A stretch of DNA of 12,844 nt from Chlorobium sp. (GTDB taxonomy: Bacteria; Bacteroidota; Chlorobiia; Chlorobiales; Chlorobiaceae), in the NCBI GenBank assembly GCA_028278005.1, contig JANQFD010000141.1, forward strand, positions 1 to 12,844. Reading direction: 5' to 3'. A program made the translations under genes and the position numbers. Shown here piece by piece: positions 1 through 6,599 of this stretch; within the stretch, counting starts at the first letter, position 1; every line of letters begins with the position of its first letter. The notes under the pieces are model-generated. The model saw only the letters and a program-made list of their open reading frames with translations, was not told where the DNA came from and searched no databases.

Positions 1-453
1 GCTTCCTTCATCCACATCCCTTTCGGCCCGACAAACATACACCTTGTCCTCAACGGCTTTGTCGGTCTTTTAACCGGCTGGTCCTGTTTTATAGCAATCG
101 GTGTTGCCCTGCTTCTGCAGGGACTGCTTTTTCAGTTCGGAGGAATAACAACCCTTGGGATCAACACGTTCAACATGGCTCTTCCCGCCTTTCTCTGCTT
201 TCTCATCTTTTCCCCGTTACTTATGCGTCAATCCATGCCGACTGCTGTCACAGGCTTCCTTTGCGGTTTTGTGTCGGTATTGCTCAGCGCTTTGCTCCTC
301 AGCCTGTCTCTCGTTACCGCCGGAGAATCTTTCTTACCTGCGGCAAAACTTGTCTTTGCCGCAAACACACCGCTTATGATTGTTGACGGCCTTGTCACTG
401 CCCTCGCGCTTCAGTTTATCGAAAAAGTCAAACCGGAAATGCTTACCTCATGA
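1..453 (+). CDS. cbiM: CbiM-type substrate-binding membrane subunit of a Co2+/Ni2+ ECF transporter (5' partial)
   Basis: The gene enters from the left edge in frame 1, and 150 residues are visible up to the TGA at 451-453. The first visible residues, ASFIHIPFGPTNIHL, match the conserved CbiM/NikM segment with the His-x-Pro-x-Gly-Pro-x-x-x-His pattern. The following GGITTLGINTFNMALPA is also typical of the family. The rest is strongly hydrophobic, in line with several membrane helices. In the family, CbiM is the S component that selects the metal ion; its N-terminal Met-His metal site lies outside the window. The stop overlaps the next start by 4 bases (ATGA), so this is the upstream part of the cbiQO operon. 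Co2+ and Ni2+ versions cannot be told apart here. The internal ATG at 175 is not a real start, because similarity continues upstream of it. Confidence 0.9.
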   Translation, partial: ASFIHIPFGPTNIHLVLNGFVGLLTGWSCFIAIGVALLLQGLLFQFGGITTLGINTFNMALPAFLCFLIFSPLLMRQSMPTAVTGFLCGFVSVLLSALLLSLSLVTAGESFLPAAKLVFAANTPLMIVDGLVTALALQFIEKVKPEMLTS

Positions 454-944
454 ATAAAACCGATGCCTGCAGATCATGCAACCGCCGTCCCGTTCACGCG
501 GGAATCATTGCATCGCTGTTCACGATAATGCTCACACTCCTTACCATATCGGACGCTTACGGCCACAAGATCAATCTTTTTTGCCGATTCGAAGGCACGA
601 CATTGCACGGAGAAGCCTACTTTTCGGGAGGAAAACCGGTACAAAACAGCCCGATACATATCTATTCCCTCGATTCAGGCGAGCACATCGCATCGGGAGT
701 TACGTCCACCGAGGGAACATTTTCTGTGAATATCGAGAACAAGATCCCGCTAAAAGCCATCCTCGATGCGGGTAATGGACACAGGGCGACCTGGACATGG
801 AACAAAACAAGTGGACAAAGCGAGCCCCTTCCGACTGTTCCTGCAGAAAAACAAAACCCTCTCACAACAATAGCAACAGGAATCGTTGCCATTGTTGTTT
901 TTTTCGGGCTCCTCAATCTCTGGAAAAGACGCAATGCAGCTTGA
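450..944 (+). CDS. NikL/CbiL-like accessory subunit of the cobalt/nickel ECF transporter (secreted, C-terminal anchor)
   Basis: This 164-residue protein starts inside the cbiM stop codon (ATGA, 450-453). It has a basic N-terminus, a hydrophobic stretch at about residues 18-34, and a likely signal peptidase site after AYG at residue 38. The mature chain would then begin with His39 (HKINLF). Residues 39-118 look like a small beta-rich domain with an Ig/carboxypeptidase-regulatory-like pattern, including the motif DAGNGHRA (residues 106-113). A hydrophobic helix at about 139-157 followed by KRR gives a C-terminal anchor, so the domain should face the periplasm. The HK-x-N start and the GHRA motif resemble NikL-type extra components of nickel/cobalt ECF transporters. 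It occupies the position where cbiN is often found and lacks the CbiN two-helix layout. Its exact role is not established from the sequence; metal capture is an inference. Confidence 0.72.
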   Translation: MNKTDACRSCNRRPVHAGIIASLFTIMLTLLTISDAYGHKINLFCRFEGTTLHGEAYFSGGKPVQNSPIHIYSLDSGEHIASGVTSTEGTFSVNIENKIPLKAILDAGNGHRATWTWNKTSGQSEPLPTVPAEKQNPLTTIATGIVAIVVFFGLLNLWKRRNAA

Positions 945-1674
945 AGTATTTTCAAAAGGCAGATCCCTCCTGCACGGCATCGATCCAAGAGTCAAACTGC
1001 TTGTGTACCTGCCGCTTGTCCTGCTGACTGCGTTGAGTGAGGATAGGGTTCAGGTTTTGTCGGCTTTAGCTCTGGCAACGTTACTTGCCGCATTCTCGCG
1101 TCTATTCGGAGTCCTCCTTTTTCGGAGATTAGCCGTTGTAAACATTTTCATGCTTTTTCTCTGGATAACCCTGCCGGTTTCGGTTTCAGGGGAACCGTAC
1201 TGGAATTCCGGTTTTCTGAACGTTTCAAGAGAAGGCGTTGCGCTTGTCCTCCTGATAACCCTCAAAGCAAATGCAATCGCCCTCTACACCATCTCCCTGC
1301 CCGGTACAAGCAGTGTGATGTCACTCTCCCATGCAATGCTTCACCTTCGGCTTCCTGGCAGACTTGTAACAGTATTCTACTTCTTTTACCGCTACATCAG
1401 CGTCATTGCCGACGAATATGCAAGAATGCTGCGCATGCTTCATGCCAGGGGCTTCCATGCAACCACGAGCATGCATACAATCAAAGTCTATGCTTTTTTC
1501 ACCGGCATGCTGTTCATCAAAAGTATTGAACGCTCTGAAAGGGTCTACAATGCACTGCTTATGCGAAGCTTTCACGGCTCGTTCCCCCTCCTTGCCCACT
1601 TCAGGCTCGAACGCAAAGACCTTGCCTTCGCATTTTTCATGACCGGTCTTTTTCTGATAATCTTCCTGCTATGA
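934..1674 (+). CDS. cbiQ: CbiQ-type energy-coupling transmembrane subunit (EcfT)
   Basis: This is the membrane scaffold that links the metal-binding subunit to the ATPase. I chose the ATG at 934, giving 246 residues that begin MQLEVFSKGRSLLHGIDPRVKL and so match the usual CbiQ opening (His, Asp-Pro-Arg-x-Lys). An in-frame TTG at 886 would add 16 residues without family similarity. The start overlaps the previous gene by 11 bases. Several hydrophobic helices follow. The first EcfT signature is present as MLHARGFH at about residues 181-188. The second is present as SERVYNALLMRSFHG, with MRS where Ala-Arg-Gly is usual; the central Arg, which couples to the ATPase in this family, is kept. The stop overlaps the next start (ATGA), so translation with cbiO is probably coupled. 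Confidence 0.9.
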   Translation: MQLEVFSKGRSLLHGIDPRVKLLVYLPLVLLTALSEDRVQVLSALALATLLAAFSRLFGVLLFRRLAVVNIFMLFLWITLPVSVSGEPYWNSGFLNVSREGVALVLLITLKANAIALYTISLPGTSSVMSLSHAMLHLRLPGRLVTVFYFFYRYISVIADEYARMLRMLHARGFHATTSMHTIKVYAFFTGMLFIKSIERSERVYNALLMRSFHGSFPLLAHFRLERKDLAFAFFMTGLFLIIFLL

Positions 1675-2321
1675 CGTGTATTTCAGTTACAAACCTGTGC
1701 TTCAACTACCCAGGTCAGGTCGAGGTCTTCAATAATCTGAACATGGGTATTACCAACGGAGAAAAAGCAGGGATAACCGCTCCCAACGGATCCGGAAAAA
1801 GCACGCTTTTTCTTCTTTTGATGGGACTGCTCGAACCGGATTCCGGCAGCATCTCACTCTGGGGCAGAAATATCCTGTCTGCAAAAGATTTCAGAGAAGC
1901 CAGGCTCAAAACCGGCTTTCTTTTCCAGGACCCGGATGATCAGCTTTTCCTGCCAACAGTCGAGGAAGACATCGCCTTTGCGCTTCTCAACCGGGGAGTA
2001 TCGAGAGAAGAAGCCATCACAAAAGTCGACAGGATCTGTGAAACCTTTGATATCGGACACCTGAAAAAAAGGGTTCCTTTTCATCTCTCCTGGGGCCAGA
2101 AAAGACTGGTTTCGCTTGCCGGCGTGCTCGTAACCGAACCGGAGCTGCTGCTGCTCGACGAACCGACAGCGGGGGTGGATGATGAGGTTATCGATATCAT
2201 TCTCGACTTTCTCGAGAACTTCAGGGGAACCGTGGTGATCTCGTCACACGACAAAAGGTTTCTCGATCGTCTCTGCACGAGCCGCTACACCCTCACAAAT
2301 AACAGACTGGAAGAATGCTAA
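1671..2321 (+). CDS. cbiO: CbiO-type ATP-binding subunit of the cobalt/nickel ECF transporter
   Basis: This 216-residue ABC ATPase drives metal uptake on the cytoplasmic side. Its motifs appear in the expected order: Walker A APNGSGKST (37-45, Lys43), Q-loop FQDPDDQLF (85-93), which is a hallmark of CbiO proteins, signature LSWGQ (139-143), Walker B LLLLDE (159-164) and the switch His193 in SSHD. Two positions are unusual: Ala37 replaces the first Walker A glycine, and Trp141 replaces the first glycine of LSGGQ. The protein ends at about residue 216, shorter than the roughly 270 residues common in CbiO, and lacks a C-terminal extension. It overlaps cbiQ by 4 bases and closes the operon. The catalytic Glu164 and the other key residues are intact, so it is probably active. 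Confidence 0.92.
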   Translation: MTCISVTNLCFNYPGQVEVFNNLNMGITNGEKAGITAPNGSGKSTLFLLLMGLLEPDSGSISLWGRNILSAKDFREARLKTGFLFQDPDDQLFLPTVEEDIAFALLNRGVSREEAITKVDRICETFDIGHLKKRVPFHLSWGQKRLVSLAGVLVTEPELLLLDEPTAGVDDEVIDIILDFLENFRGTVVISSHDKRFLDRLCTSRYTLTNNRLEEC

Positions 2322-2368
2322 AAAAGTAAGAGGGTTTTTTTGACAAGAGGCGAAAAATAATCCCTGCG

Positions 2369-2407
2369 TTTTTTGATTTTTGAATTTTGCCCTTTGACTT
2401 GCCTTTA
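2369..2407. repeat. Degenerate T-rich short repeat in a convergent intergenic gap
   Basis: The 83-base gap between the converging cbiO and acetyltransferase-like genes contains imperfect copies of a TTTTGA / TTTTGCC-like unit of about 7-8 bases. No good hairpin followed by a T run is visible for either gene. A T7 run at 2335-2341 follows cbiO, but without a convincing stem before it. Confidence 0.3.
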
Positions 2408-3538
2408 CAGTTCTTTCTCGTAAATCACATACTCCTTGTACGGTATGCCGCCGATAACTTTCGCGAGCTTGCTCATGGCTTCATTGGATTTCAGCACCCA
2501 GCTCATTTCACTCGAAAACAAACCGTGTTTCCCGCCGTACTGAGAAATATGTGCATTGAGAATACTGTCGATTCCCTTGTTGCGGTATTCGGGCAGCACT
2601 CCCATCGTAATGGTCCTGAAGGCCGATATGTTCCTGCCGTACCACCACAGCTTCAACAGTCCCCAGGGGGTAAAAGGATTGCCGTTCACATGTTTGAGCG
2701 GGATGTTCATATCGGGCAGGGTCAATGAAAAACCAATGGGTCTTCCCTCTTTATCTTCTACAAAATAGATGAAATGCTCCTTTGCAACCGCCTTCATGTT
2801 CTTGGCCATGAAATCGAATTCCCTGTCGGTCATCGGTACGAACCCCCAGTTCTTTTCCCATGCCTTGTTGTAGATATCCCGAATTCTCGCTACTTCATTG
2901 TCAAAATCCTTCATCTTGATGGTTCTGATCGAAAGATGCTCCCGCTTCATGACATGCTTCGCTATCCTGCCGAGTCGCTCGATATCGATGAGATCCTGAT
3001 CGATATACCATGCAAGCAGCTCCTGTGCGATGCCGTGTCCTGCATTAGTAACAAGGTTATTGTAATACTGGGGGTTGTAGAGCATCAAAAACACCGGTGA
3101 ACTGTCGAAGCCTTTCACCAGCATACCGCACTGATCATTCATCGAAGGGCTGACCGGTCCTCTCATGGCATTGAGACCTTTTGCTTTGAGCCATTGCGAT
3201 GCGGCATCAAAAAGTGCGTTGGCAACTTCCTGATCGTTGATGCATTCAAAAAAGCCCCAGAAACCGACCTTGTCGTTATGCACCTGGTTGTGTCTGGTGT
3301 TTTCAATTGCCGCAATCGTCCCGGCGATCCGGTCGTTTTTCCATGCGGTAAACAAGGCTATATCGGCATGATCGTACAAGGGATATCGTTCCTTGTCGAG
3401 CGTCTTCATGTAATCTGCGATAACAGGAGGAACCCAGTACCGGTCGAGTTCAGGATCCTTTCTGTAAACTTTCCATGCAAACTTTATAAACCGCTTTCTT
3501 TCTCTTTTGCTTTGAGCACGCCTGATCTCAACAGACAT
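2405..3538 (-). CDS. YghO-like protein with GNAT fold(s), probable N-acyltransferase of unknown substrate
   Basis: This is a 377-residue soluble protein starting MSVEIRRAQS. I chose the ATG at 3538: an upstream in-frame start at 3592 would fall inside the terminator of the previous gene and adds 18 residues without similarity. The acetyl-CoA-binding GNAT motif A is visible in the C-terminal half as MGVLPEYRNKGID (312-324). The N-terminal half (about 60-150, ending RGPVSPSMNDQCG) also looks GNAT-like, so the chain may carry two related folds. The conserved opening RFIKFAWKVYRKDP...WVPP and the overall length fit the family around E. coli YghO, often annotated as GNAT N-acetyltransferase. No signal peptide or membrane helix is seen, there is no clear Shine-Dalgarno sequence, and no neighbour reveals a substrate. 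Confidence 0.72.
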   Translation of the reverse strand: MSVEIRRAQSKRERKRFIKFAWKVYRKDPELDRYWVPPVIADYMKTLDKERYPLYDHADIALFTAWKNDRIAGTIAAIENTRHNQVHNDKVGFWGFFECINDQEVANALFDAASQWLKAKGLNAMRGPVSPSMNDQCGMLVKGFDSSPVFLMLYNPQYYNNLVTNAGHGIAQELLAWYIDQDLIDIERLGRIAKHVMKREHLSIRTIKMKDFDNEVARIRDIYNKAWEKNWGFVPMTDREFDFMAKNMKAVAKEHFIYFVEDKEGRPIGFSLTLPDMNIPLKHVNGNPFTPWGLLKLWWYGRNISAFRTITMGVLPEYRNKGIDSILNAHISQYGGKHGLFSSEMSWVLKSNEAMSKLAKVIGGIPYKEYVIYEKEL

Positions 3539-3573
3539 AATAGTATTGTGTTGGATTTGACAAAGAGAGCACG

Positions 3574-3603
3574 AAACAAAAGCCCCCTTCAATCGAGGGG
3601 GCT
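3574..3603 (-). terminator. Rho-independent terminator after the DUF2892 gene
   Basis: The arms AGCCCCC (3581-3587) and GGGGGCT (3597-3603) pair perfectly, and one more T-A pair extends the stem. On the minus strand the hairpin is followed by TTTTGTTT. It lies 28 bases past the stop of the 67-residue gene and probably ends transcription of the DAHP synthase and DUF2892 pair. Confidence 0.85.
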
Positions 3604-3630
3604 CATGAGCTTAGCTTTCCCGAGACTATC

Positions 3631-3834
3631 CTATTTGAACGCGCTGCCCGATTCAGCGCCCGCAGCCTTGAGTATTTTGGCAAGGGGGCAAAATCCGGTA
3701 AATGCAGCCTGAAACAGGTTCAGACCAACAAAACCGGTAAACCACAACCAGTTCTGGTTATGATAGATAGACAGCAAAACACTTGCCAACACAAAAAAGC
3801 CGGCAACGGCAAAAACAAGGCGATCTATATTCAT
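3631..3834 (-). CDS. Small DUF2892 (YgaP-like) inner-membrane protein
   Basis: This is a 67-residue protein with two hydrophobic segments, at about residues 6-22 and 30-46, separated by a short polar turn (YHNQNW). The opening NIDRLVFAVAGF and the motif GLNLFQAAFTGFCPLAKIL are typical of the DUF2892 / YgaP-like transmembrane family. In other bacteria this family is often fused to, or encoded next to, rhodanese or sulfur-handling proteins, but no such gene is visible here. Cys49 in the FCPLA motif is the only cysteine. The start is well supported by a GGGGAG ribosome site at 3844-3849, nine bases before the ATG. The gene lies 52 bases downstream of the DAHP synthase on the same strand and ahead of a strong terminator, so the two are probably co-transcribed. 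The function is unknown. Confidence 0.85.
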   Translation of the reverse strand: MNIDRLVFAVAGFFVLASVLLSIYHNQNWLWFTGFVGLNLFQAAFTGFCPLAKILKAAGAESGSAFK

Positions 3835-3886
3835 AATAGCTTTCTCCCCGATAGTTGAACGTTATGTAAAAACAGAATTAATGTGA

Positions 3887-4954
3887 TCATGCCTCGATCC
3901 CGGAATGCGCGGTTCGAAGTTTTCTGGCCCCTTCTCGAAGGAGTTCTGTTGTCTCCTCCCAGGAAATACAGGCATCGGTAATAGACATACCGTATTGCAG
4001 ATCTGTCGGGTTATCCGGAAACGGTTGATTACCACAGAGAAGATTGCTCTCGATCATGACGCCGAGAATGCTCATGGTTCCGCTGACGCGCTGCTCGATA
4101 ATACTGTTCCATACCTTGGACTGCTGCTCATATTTTTTTTCCGAATTGGCGTGGCTGCAGTCCACCAGCAATTTTTTCGAAAGCCCTGCTTTAGCAAGAC
4201 GCCTTTCGGCATCGGCTATATTTTCAGCGTCGTAATTCGGACGTCCTGAACCGCCACGAAGCACCATGTGTCCATACGGATTGCCTGTCGTCGTAATGAC
4301 ACTGCTGTGACCGTCCGTATCGATTCCCAGGAAACTGTGAGGATGCATTGCAGAGCGTATGGCGTCTATTGCAACCTGAACCCTGCCATCTGTTGAATTT
4401 TTGAACCCGACAGGCATTGAAAGGCCGCTTGCCATCTGCCGGTGAGTCTGCGATTCTATTGTTCTGGCCCCTATTGCAGCCCAGCTCACGAGATCGGCGA
4501 CATACTGAGGAGTAAACGGGTCAAGAAACTCGGTTGCTGCAGGCAACCCGATCTCATTGATATCGAGCAAAAGCTTGCGGGCATAATAGAGCCCGTGCTC
4601 GATATCAAACGATCCGTCGAGATGAGGATCGTTGATAAAGCCTTTCCAGCCGATTGTTGTTCTTGGTTTCTCAAAATAAACCCGCATGATGATACAGAGA
4701 TCATCCTTCAGTTCCTCACGCAGCTCTTTCAGGCGGCCGGCATATTCCAATGCAGCCTTGATATCGTGAATGGAACAGGGACCGACGATAACCAGAAGCC
4801 TGGAATCTTTTCCGGTTAAAACACCCTCAACTTCCCTGCGCCCTTCAACAACAGTATCCGCAATACTTTGTGTAACAAGGAGCTTTTCCTTGAGCTTACG
4901 CGGCGTTGTTAGCCGTGTAATATTTGAAACTCGTATATCCTGTAAACGGTGCAT
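3887..4954 (-). CDS. aroG: 3-deoxy-7-phosphoheptulonate (DAHP) synthase, class I AroF/G/H type
   Basis: The enzyme condenses phosphoenolpyruvate with erythrose 4-phosphate, the committed first step of the shikimate pathway to aromatic amino acids, quinones and folate. The 355-residue length fits the E. coli AroF/AroG/AroH class. Motifs seen are GPCSIH (58-63), RVYFEKPRTTIGWKG (91-105), ESQTHRQMASGLSMPVGFKN (167-186), VDCSHANS (264-271) and GVMIES (298-303). The metal ligands known from E. coli AroG are matched by Cys60, His268, Glu302 and Asp327. The N-terminal extension that carries feedback control in this class is present. The LDP...TPQY and SQTHR...SMPVGF wording is somewhat nearer AroF than AroG, but feedback specificity (Tyr, Phe or Trp) cannot be assigned. 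No clear ribosome site precedes the ATG. The gene symbol stands for the family, not for Phe sensitivity. Confidence 0.95.
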   Translation of the reverse strand: MHRLQDIRVSNITRLTTPRKLKEKLLVTQSIADTVVEGRREVEGVLTGKDSRLLVIVGPCSIHDIKAALEYAGRLKELREELKDDLCIIMRVYFEKPRTTIGWKGFINDPHLDGSFDIEHGLYYARKLLLDINEIGLPAATEFLDPFTPQYVADLVSWAAIGARTIESQTHRQMASGLSMPVGFKNSTDGRVQVAIDAIRSAMHPHSFLGIDTDGHSSVITTTGNPYGHMVLRGGSGRPNYDAENIADAERRLAKAGLSKKLLVDCSHANSEKKYEQQSKVWNSIIEQRVSGTMSILGVMIESNLLCGNQPFPDNPTDLQYGMSITDACISWEETTELLREGARKLRTAHSGIEA

Positions 4955-5140
4955 CTGCTAACAAAAAAATCTAACATGTATCCGGAGGCCTCTGTCGCAA
5001 GCGCGCAGAACCTTTCCTGACAAGGTTTTTTAAGGAAACCGACAACGATAGCAAGGAAGATAAAAAAAGTCATTAATAAATAATCATCAATCGATACAAT
5101 AAATTCCACCCTTCACCGGCGGAAACAGCTCCGGACAGGC

Positions 5141-5169
5141 AAAAAAAAACCTGCTCGTGCGAGCAGGTT
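5141..5169 (-). terminator. Rho-independent terminator after the ArsA-type ATPase gene
   Basis: Perfect arms AACCTGCTC (5148-5156) and GAGCAGGTT (5161-5169) enclose a 4-base loop. On the minus strand the stem runs into nine T residues. It lies 34 bases past the ATPase stop and separates that gene from the DAHP synthase, which therefore needs its own promoter in 4955-5147. A shorter T-rich stretch on the other side could allow weak two-way action, but no plus-strand gene ends here. Confidence 0.92.
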
Positions 5170-5202
5170 TCTTTCACTTGAAAATCATGCTGTTGCAGCC
5201 TG

Positions 5203-6411
5203 CTATGCTTCCGCCTCCGCTTCTGCTTCTTTTGTAAAGTCAACCGTCAGCCAACCTTCCTCGAAGCTTGCACCGCTTGATTCAAGTCCGGCAATGAATA
5301 TCGGAAGTGCAACGATCTTCTGGTAATCACCGATCCTGATTGTCAGATCGTCACCCAGCTTGAGAATCTTCGGTTCGACTCCGATATCTTCCATGAAAGG
5401 CAGTCTGACCCTTACCTTGTAGTGACCTTCATGCACTTTCTGAATATCGATAGGATCTTCCTTGAAGTAAATCTCCATCGGATCTTTTTCACCGTAGACT
5501 TTTGAACCGACCTGCCTTAACATGTCGAGTCCGACAACTTCCTGATCGAAAAGCGGTACCTGACCGATAGGAATAGGAGCAAAAGCATTCTCGATCTGGT
5601 TGATATAGTTCTGCTGAATACCTCTCCATTTTTTGAAATAAGGATCTTCAGTGTGATCCGGCATTACCCTGTTGATCGTGATGCTGTCTACGGTAATACC
5701 ATAAAGGTTAAGATAGGTCAACGCCCTCATAGACTCCTTGATCACCATCTTTTCAGGGTTCATGACAAGACGAACCGTGGTTTTTGATCCGTCTGCAAGC
5801 AGATCGATAATCCCTTCGGTTGAAGAAAAAAGGTTATCGACTTTCTCGAAAACCTCCTCGGGCGCAACCATTGCGTCCATTTTTTTCACCTTTTTGGAAA
5901 GCGGCCTGATAACCGGCTTTACCATATATTTCTCAACATTGCGAATCAGCTTGATAAACCATCCGAAGGTTTCGGGGAGCGATAAAAGACGAAGTGTTTC
6001 ACCGGTAGGCGCACAGTCTACGACAAGAAGATCATAATCTTTCTGTTCTTCATTGTAACGCTTGATATAGGACAGCGAAAACAGCTCCTCCATACCGGGG
6101 AGCACCCCCATTTCTTCGGCATAGATGCCTTCAACGCCTCTCGATTCCATCAGCTGTGCAAAATGTTCCCGGACAACATCCCAGTTGAGGTTCAGGTCAC
6201 CGAACACACTGACCTCCTGCCCCCAGAGATTCTCTGCAACCTTGACAGGTGAAGGGCCGAGGGTTATGTCAAGCGAATCACCGAGACTGTGTGCCGGATC
6301 GGTTGACATGATCAGCGTCTTGTAACCCATATCAGCGGCTTTCAAGGCTGTCGCTGCAGCAACAGAGGTCTTTCCAACACCGCCCTTACCCGTAAAAATG
6401 ATATTTCGCAT
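5203..6411 (-). CDS. ArsA/GET3-family ATPase with C-terminal HSP20-like domain
   Basis: This is a 402-residue cytoplasmic P-loop ATPase. The deviant Walker A GKGGVGKTS (8-16) with signature Lys9, the switch I motif STDPAHSLGDSLD (36-48), the switch II motif VDCAPTGETLR (131-141) and MNPEKM (217-222) place it in the ArsA/GET3 family. Residues of about 325-392 (HYKVRVRLPF ... EEGWLTVDF) form a small beta domain resembling the HSP20-like module found at the end of many bacterial ArsA proteins. The tail is an Ala/Glu repeat. Cys133 is the only cysteine, so neither the ArsA arsenite-binding cysteines nor the Get3 CxxC zinc site is present. No arsB, arsR or arsC lies nearby. A role in arsenite export is therefore unlikely; protein targeting or chaperoning is an inference. 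A strong terminator follows, and a Fur-like palindrome precedes the start. Confidence 0.9.
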   Translation of the reverse strand: MRNIIFTGKGGVGKTSVAAATALKAADMGYKTLIMSTDPAHSLGDSLDITLGPSPVKVAENLWGQEVSVFGDLNLNWDVVREHFAQLMESRGVEGIYAEEMGVLPGMEELFSLSYIKRYNEEQKDYDLLVVDCAPTGETLRLLSLPETFGWFIKLIRNVEKYMVKPVIRPLSKKVKKMDAMVAPEEVFEKVDNLFSSTEGIIDLLADGSKTTVRLVMNPEKMVIKESMRALTYLNLYGITVDSITINRVMPDHTEDPYFKKWRGIQQNYINQIENAFAPIPIGQVPLFDQEVVGLDMLRQVGSKVYGEKDPMEIYFKEDPIDIQKVHEGHYKVRVRLPFMEDIGVEPKILKLGDDLTIRIGDYQKIVALPIFIAGLESSGASFEEGWLTVDFTKEAEAEAEA

Positions 6412-6414
6412 ACG

Positions 6415-6429
6415 TAATAATGATTCTCA
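6415..6429 (-). promoter_or_regulatory. Fur-box-like palindrome upstream of the ArsA-type ATPase
   Basis: On the minus strand the site reads TGAGAATCATTATTA. It matches the 7-1-7 Fur consensus TGATAATnATTATCA at 12 of 14 defined positions. It ends four bases before the ATG of the ATPase gene, where a bound repressor would block transcription or early elongation. This rests on sequence resemblance only; the surrounding DNA is AT-rich, which raises the chance of a random match. Confidence 0.45.
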
Positions 6430-6512
6430 TTTAATAAAATTGAAAAGCAAGACCACAATCACATGAAAACTAACTGTCCGTAAACCTGCACATCGTTTTA
6501 CAAAAGGCTAAA

Positions 6513-6527
6513 GATAACAAAATTATC
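6513..6527. promoter_or_regulatory. GATAA-N5-TTATC inverted repeat in the ATPase upstream region
   Basis: Arms GATAA (6513-6517) and TTATC (6523-6527) flank a 5-base spacer, about 100 bases ahead of the ATPase start and 73 bases past the transglycosylase stop. It could be an operator or a weak hairpin; with a 5-base centre it does not fit the Fur spacing. The rest of the 188-base gap (6412-6599) is AT-rich, with no clear terminator or gene. Confidence 0.25.
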
Positions 6528-6599
6528 CTTTTTCCATACAAACGAATCGTTCAAAATAAACTCGGGCGAAACAAAAATAAACCCGGTCCGAAAGAGCCC

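Noticed and set aside
662..995. Minus-strand frames of 81 and 108 codons opposite the NikL-like gene
   Set aside because: They are antisense to a gene with a signal peptide, a family motif and operon overlaps on both sides; neither has a start signal or similarity.
3539..3580. TTGTCA and TATTAT hexamers as a promoter for the YghO-like gene
   Set aside because: The spacing is 15 bases and the -10-like hexamer overlaps the start codon, so the transcript would begin inside the gene.
3194..3712. 172-codon plus-strand reading frame
   Set aside because: It is antisense to the YghO-like gene and crosses the terminator and the DUF2892 gene; its product shows no family features.
5009..5031. AACCTT/AAGGTT hairpin followed by six T on the plus strand
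   Set aside because: It resembles a weak terminator, but no plus-strand gene precedes it, and on the minus strand it has no T run. Probably chance in an AT-rich gap.
5203..6411. Arsenite efflux pump ATPase of an ars operon
   Set aside because: The protein has a single cysteine and no arsB, arsC, arsD or arsR is nearby, so resistance by arsenite export is not supported.
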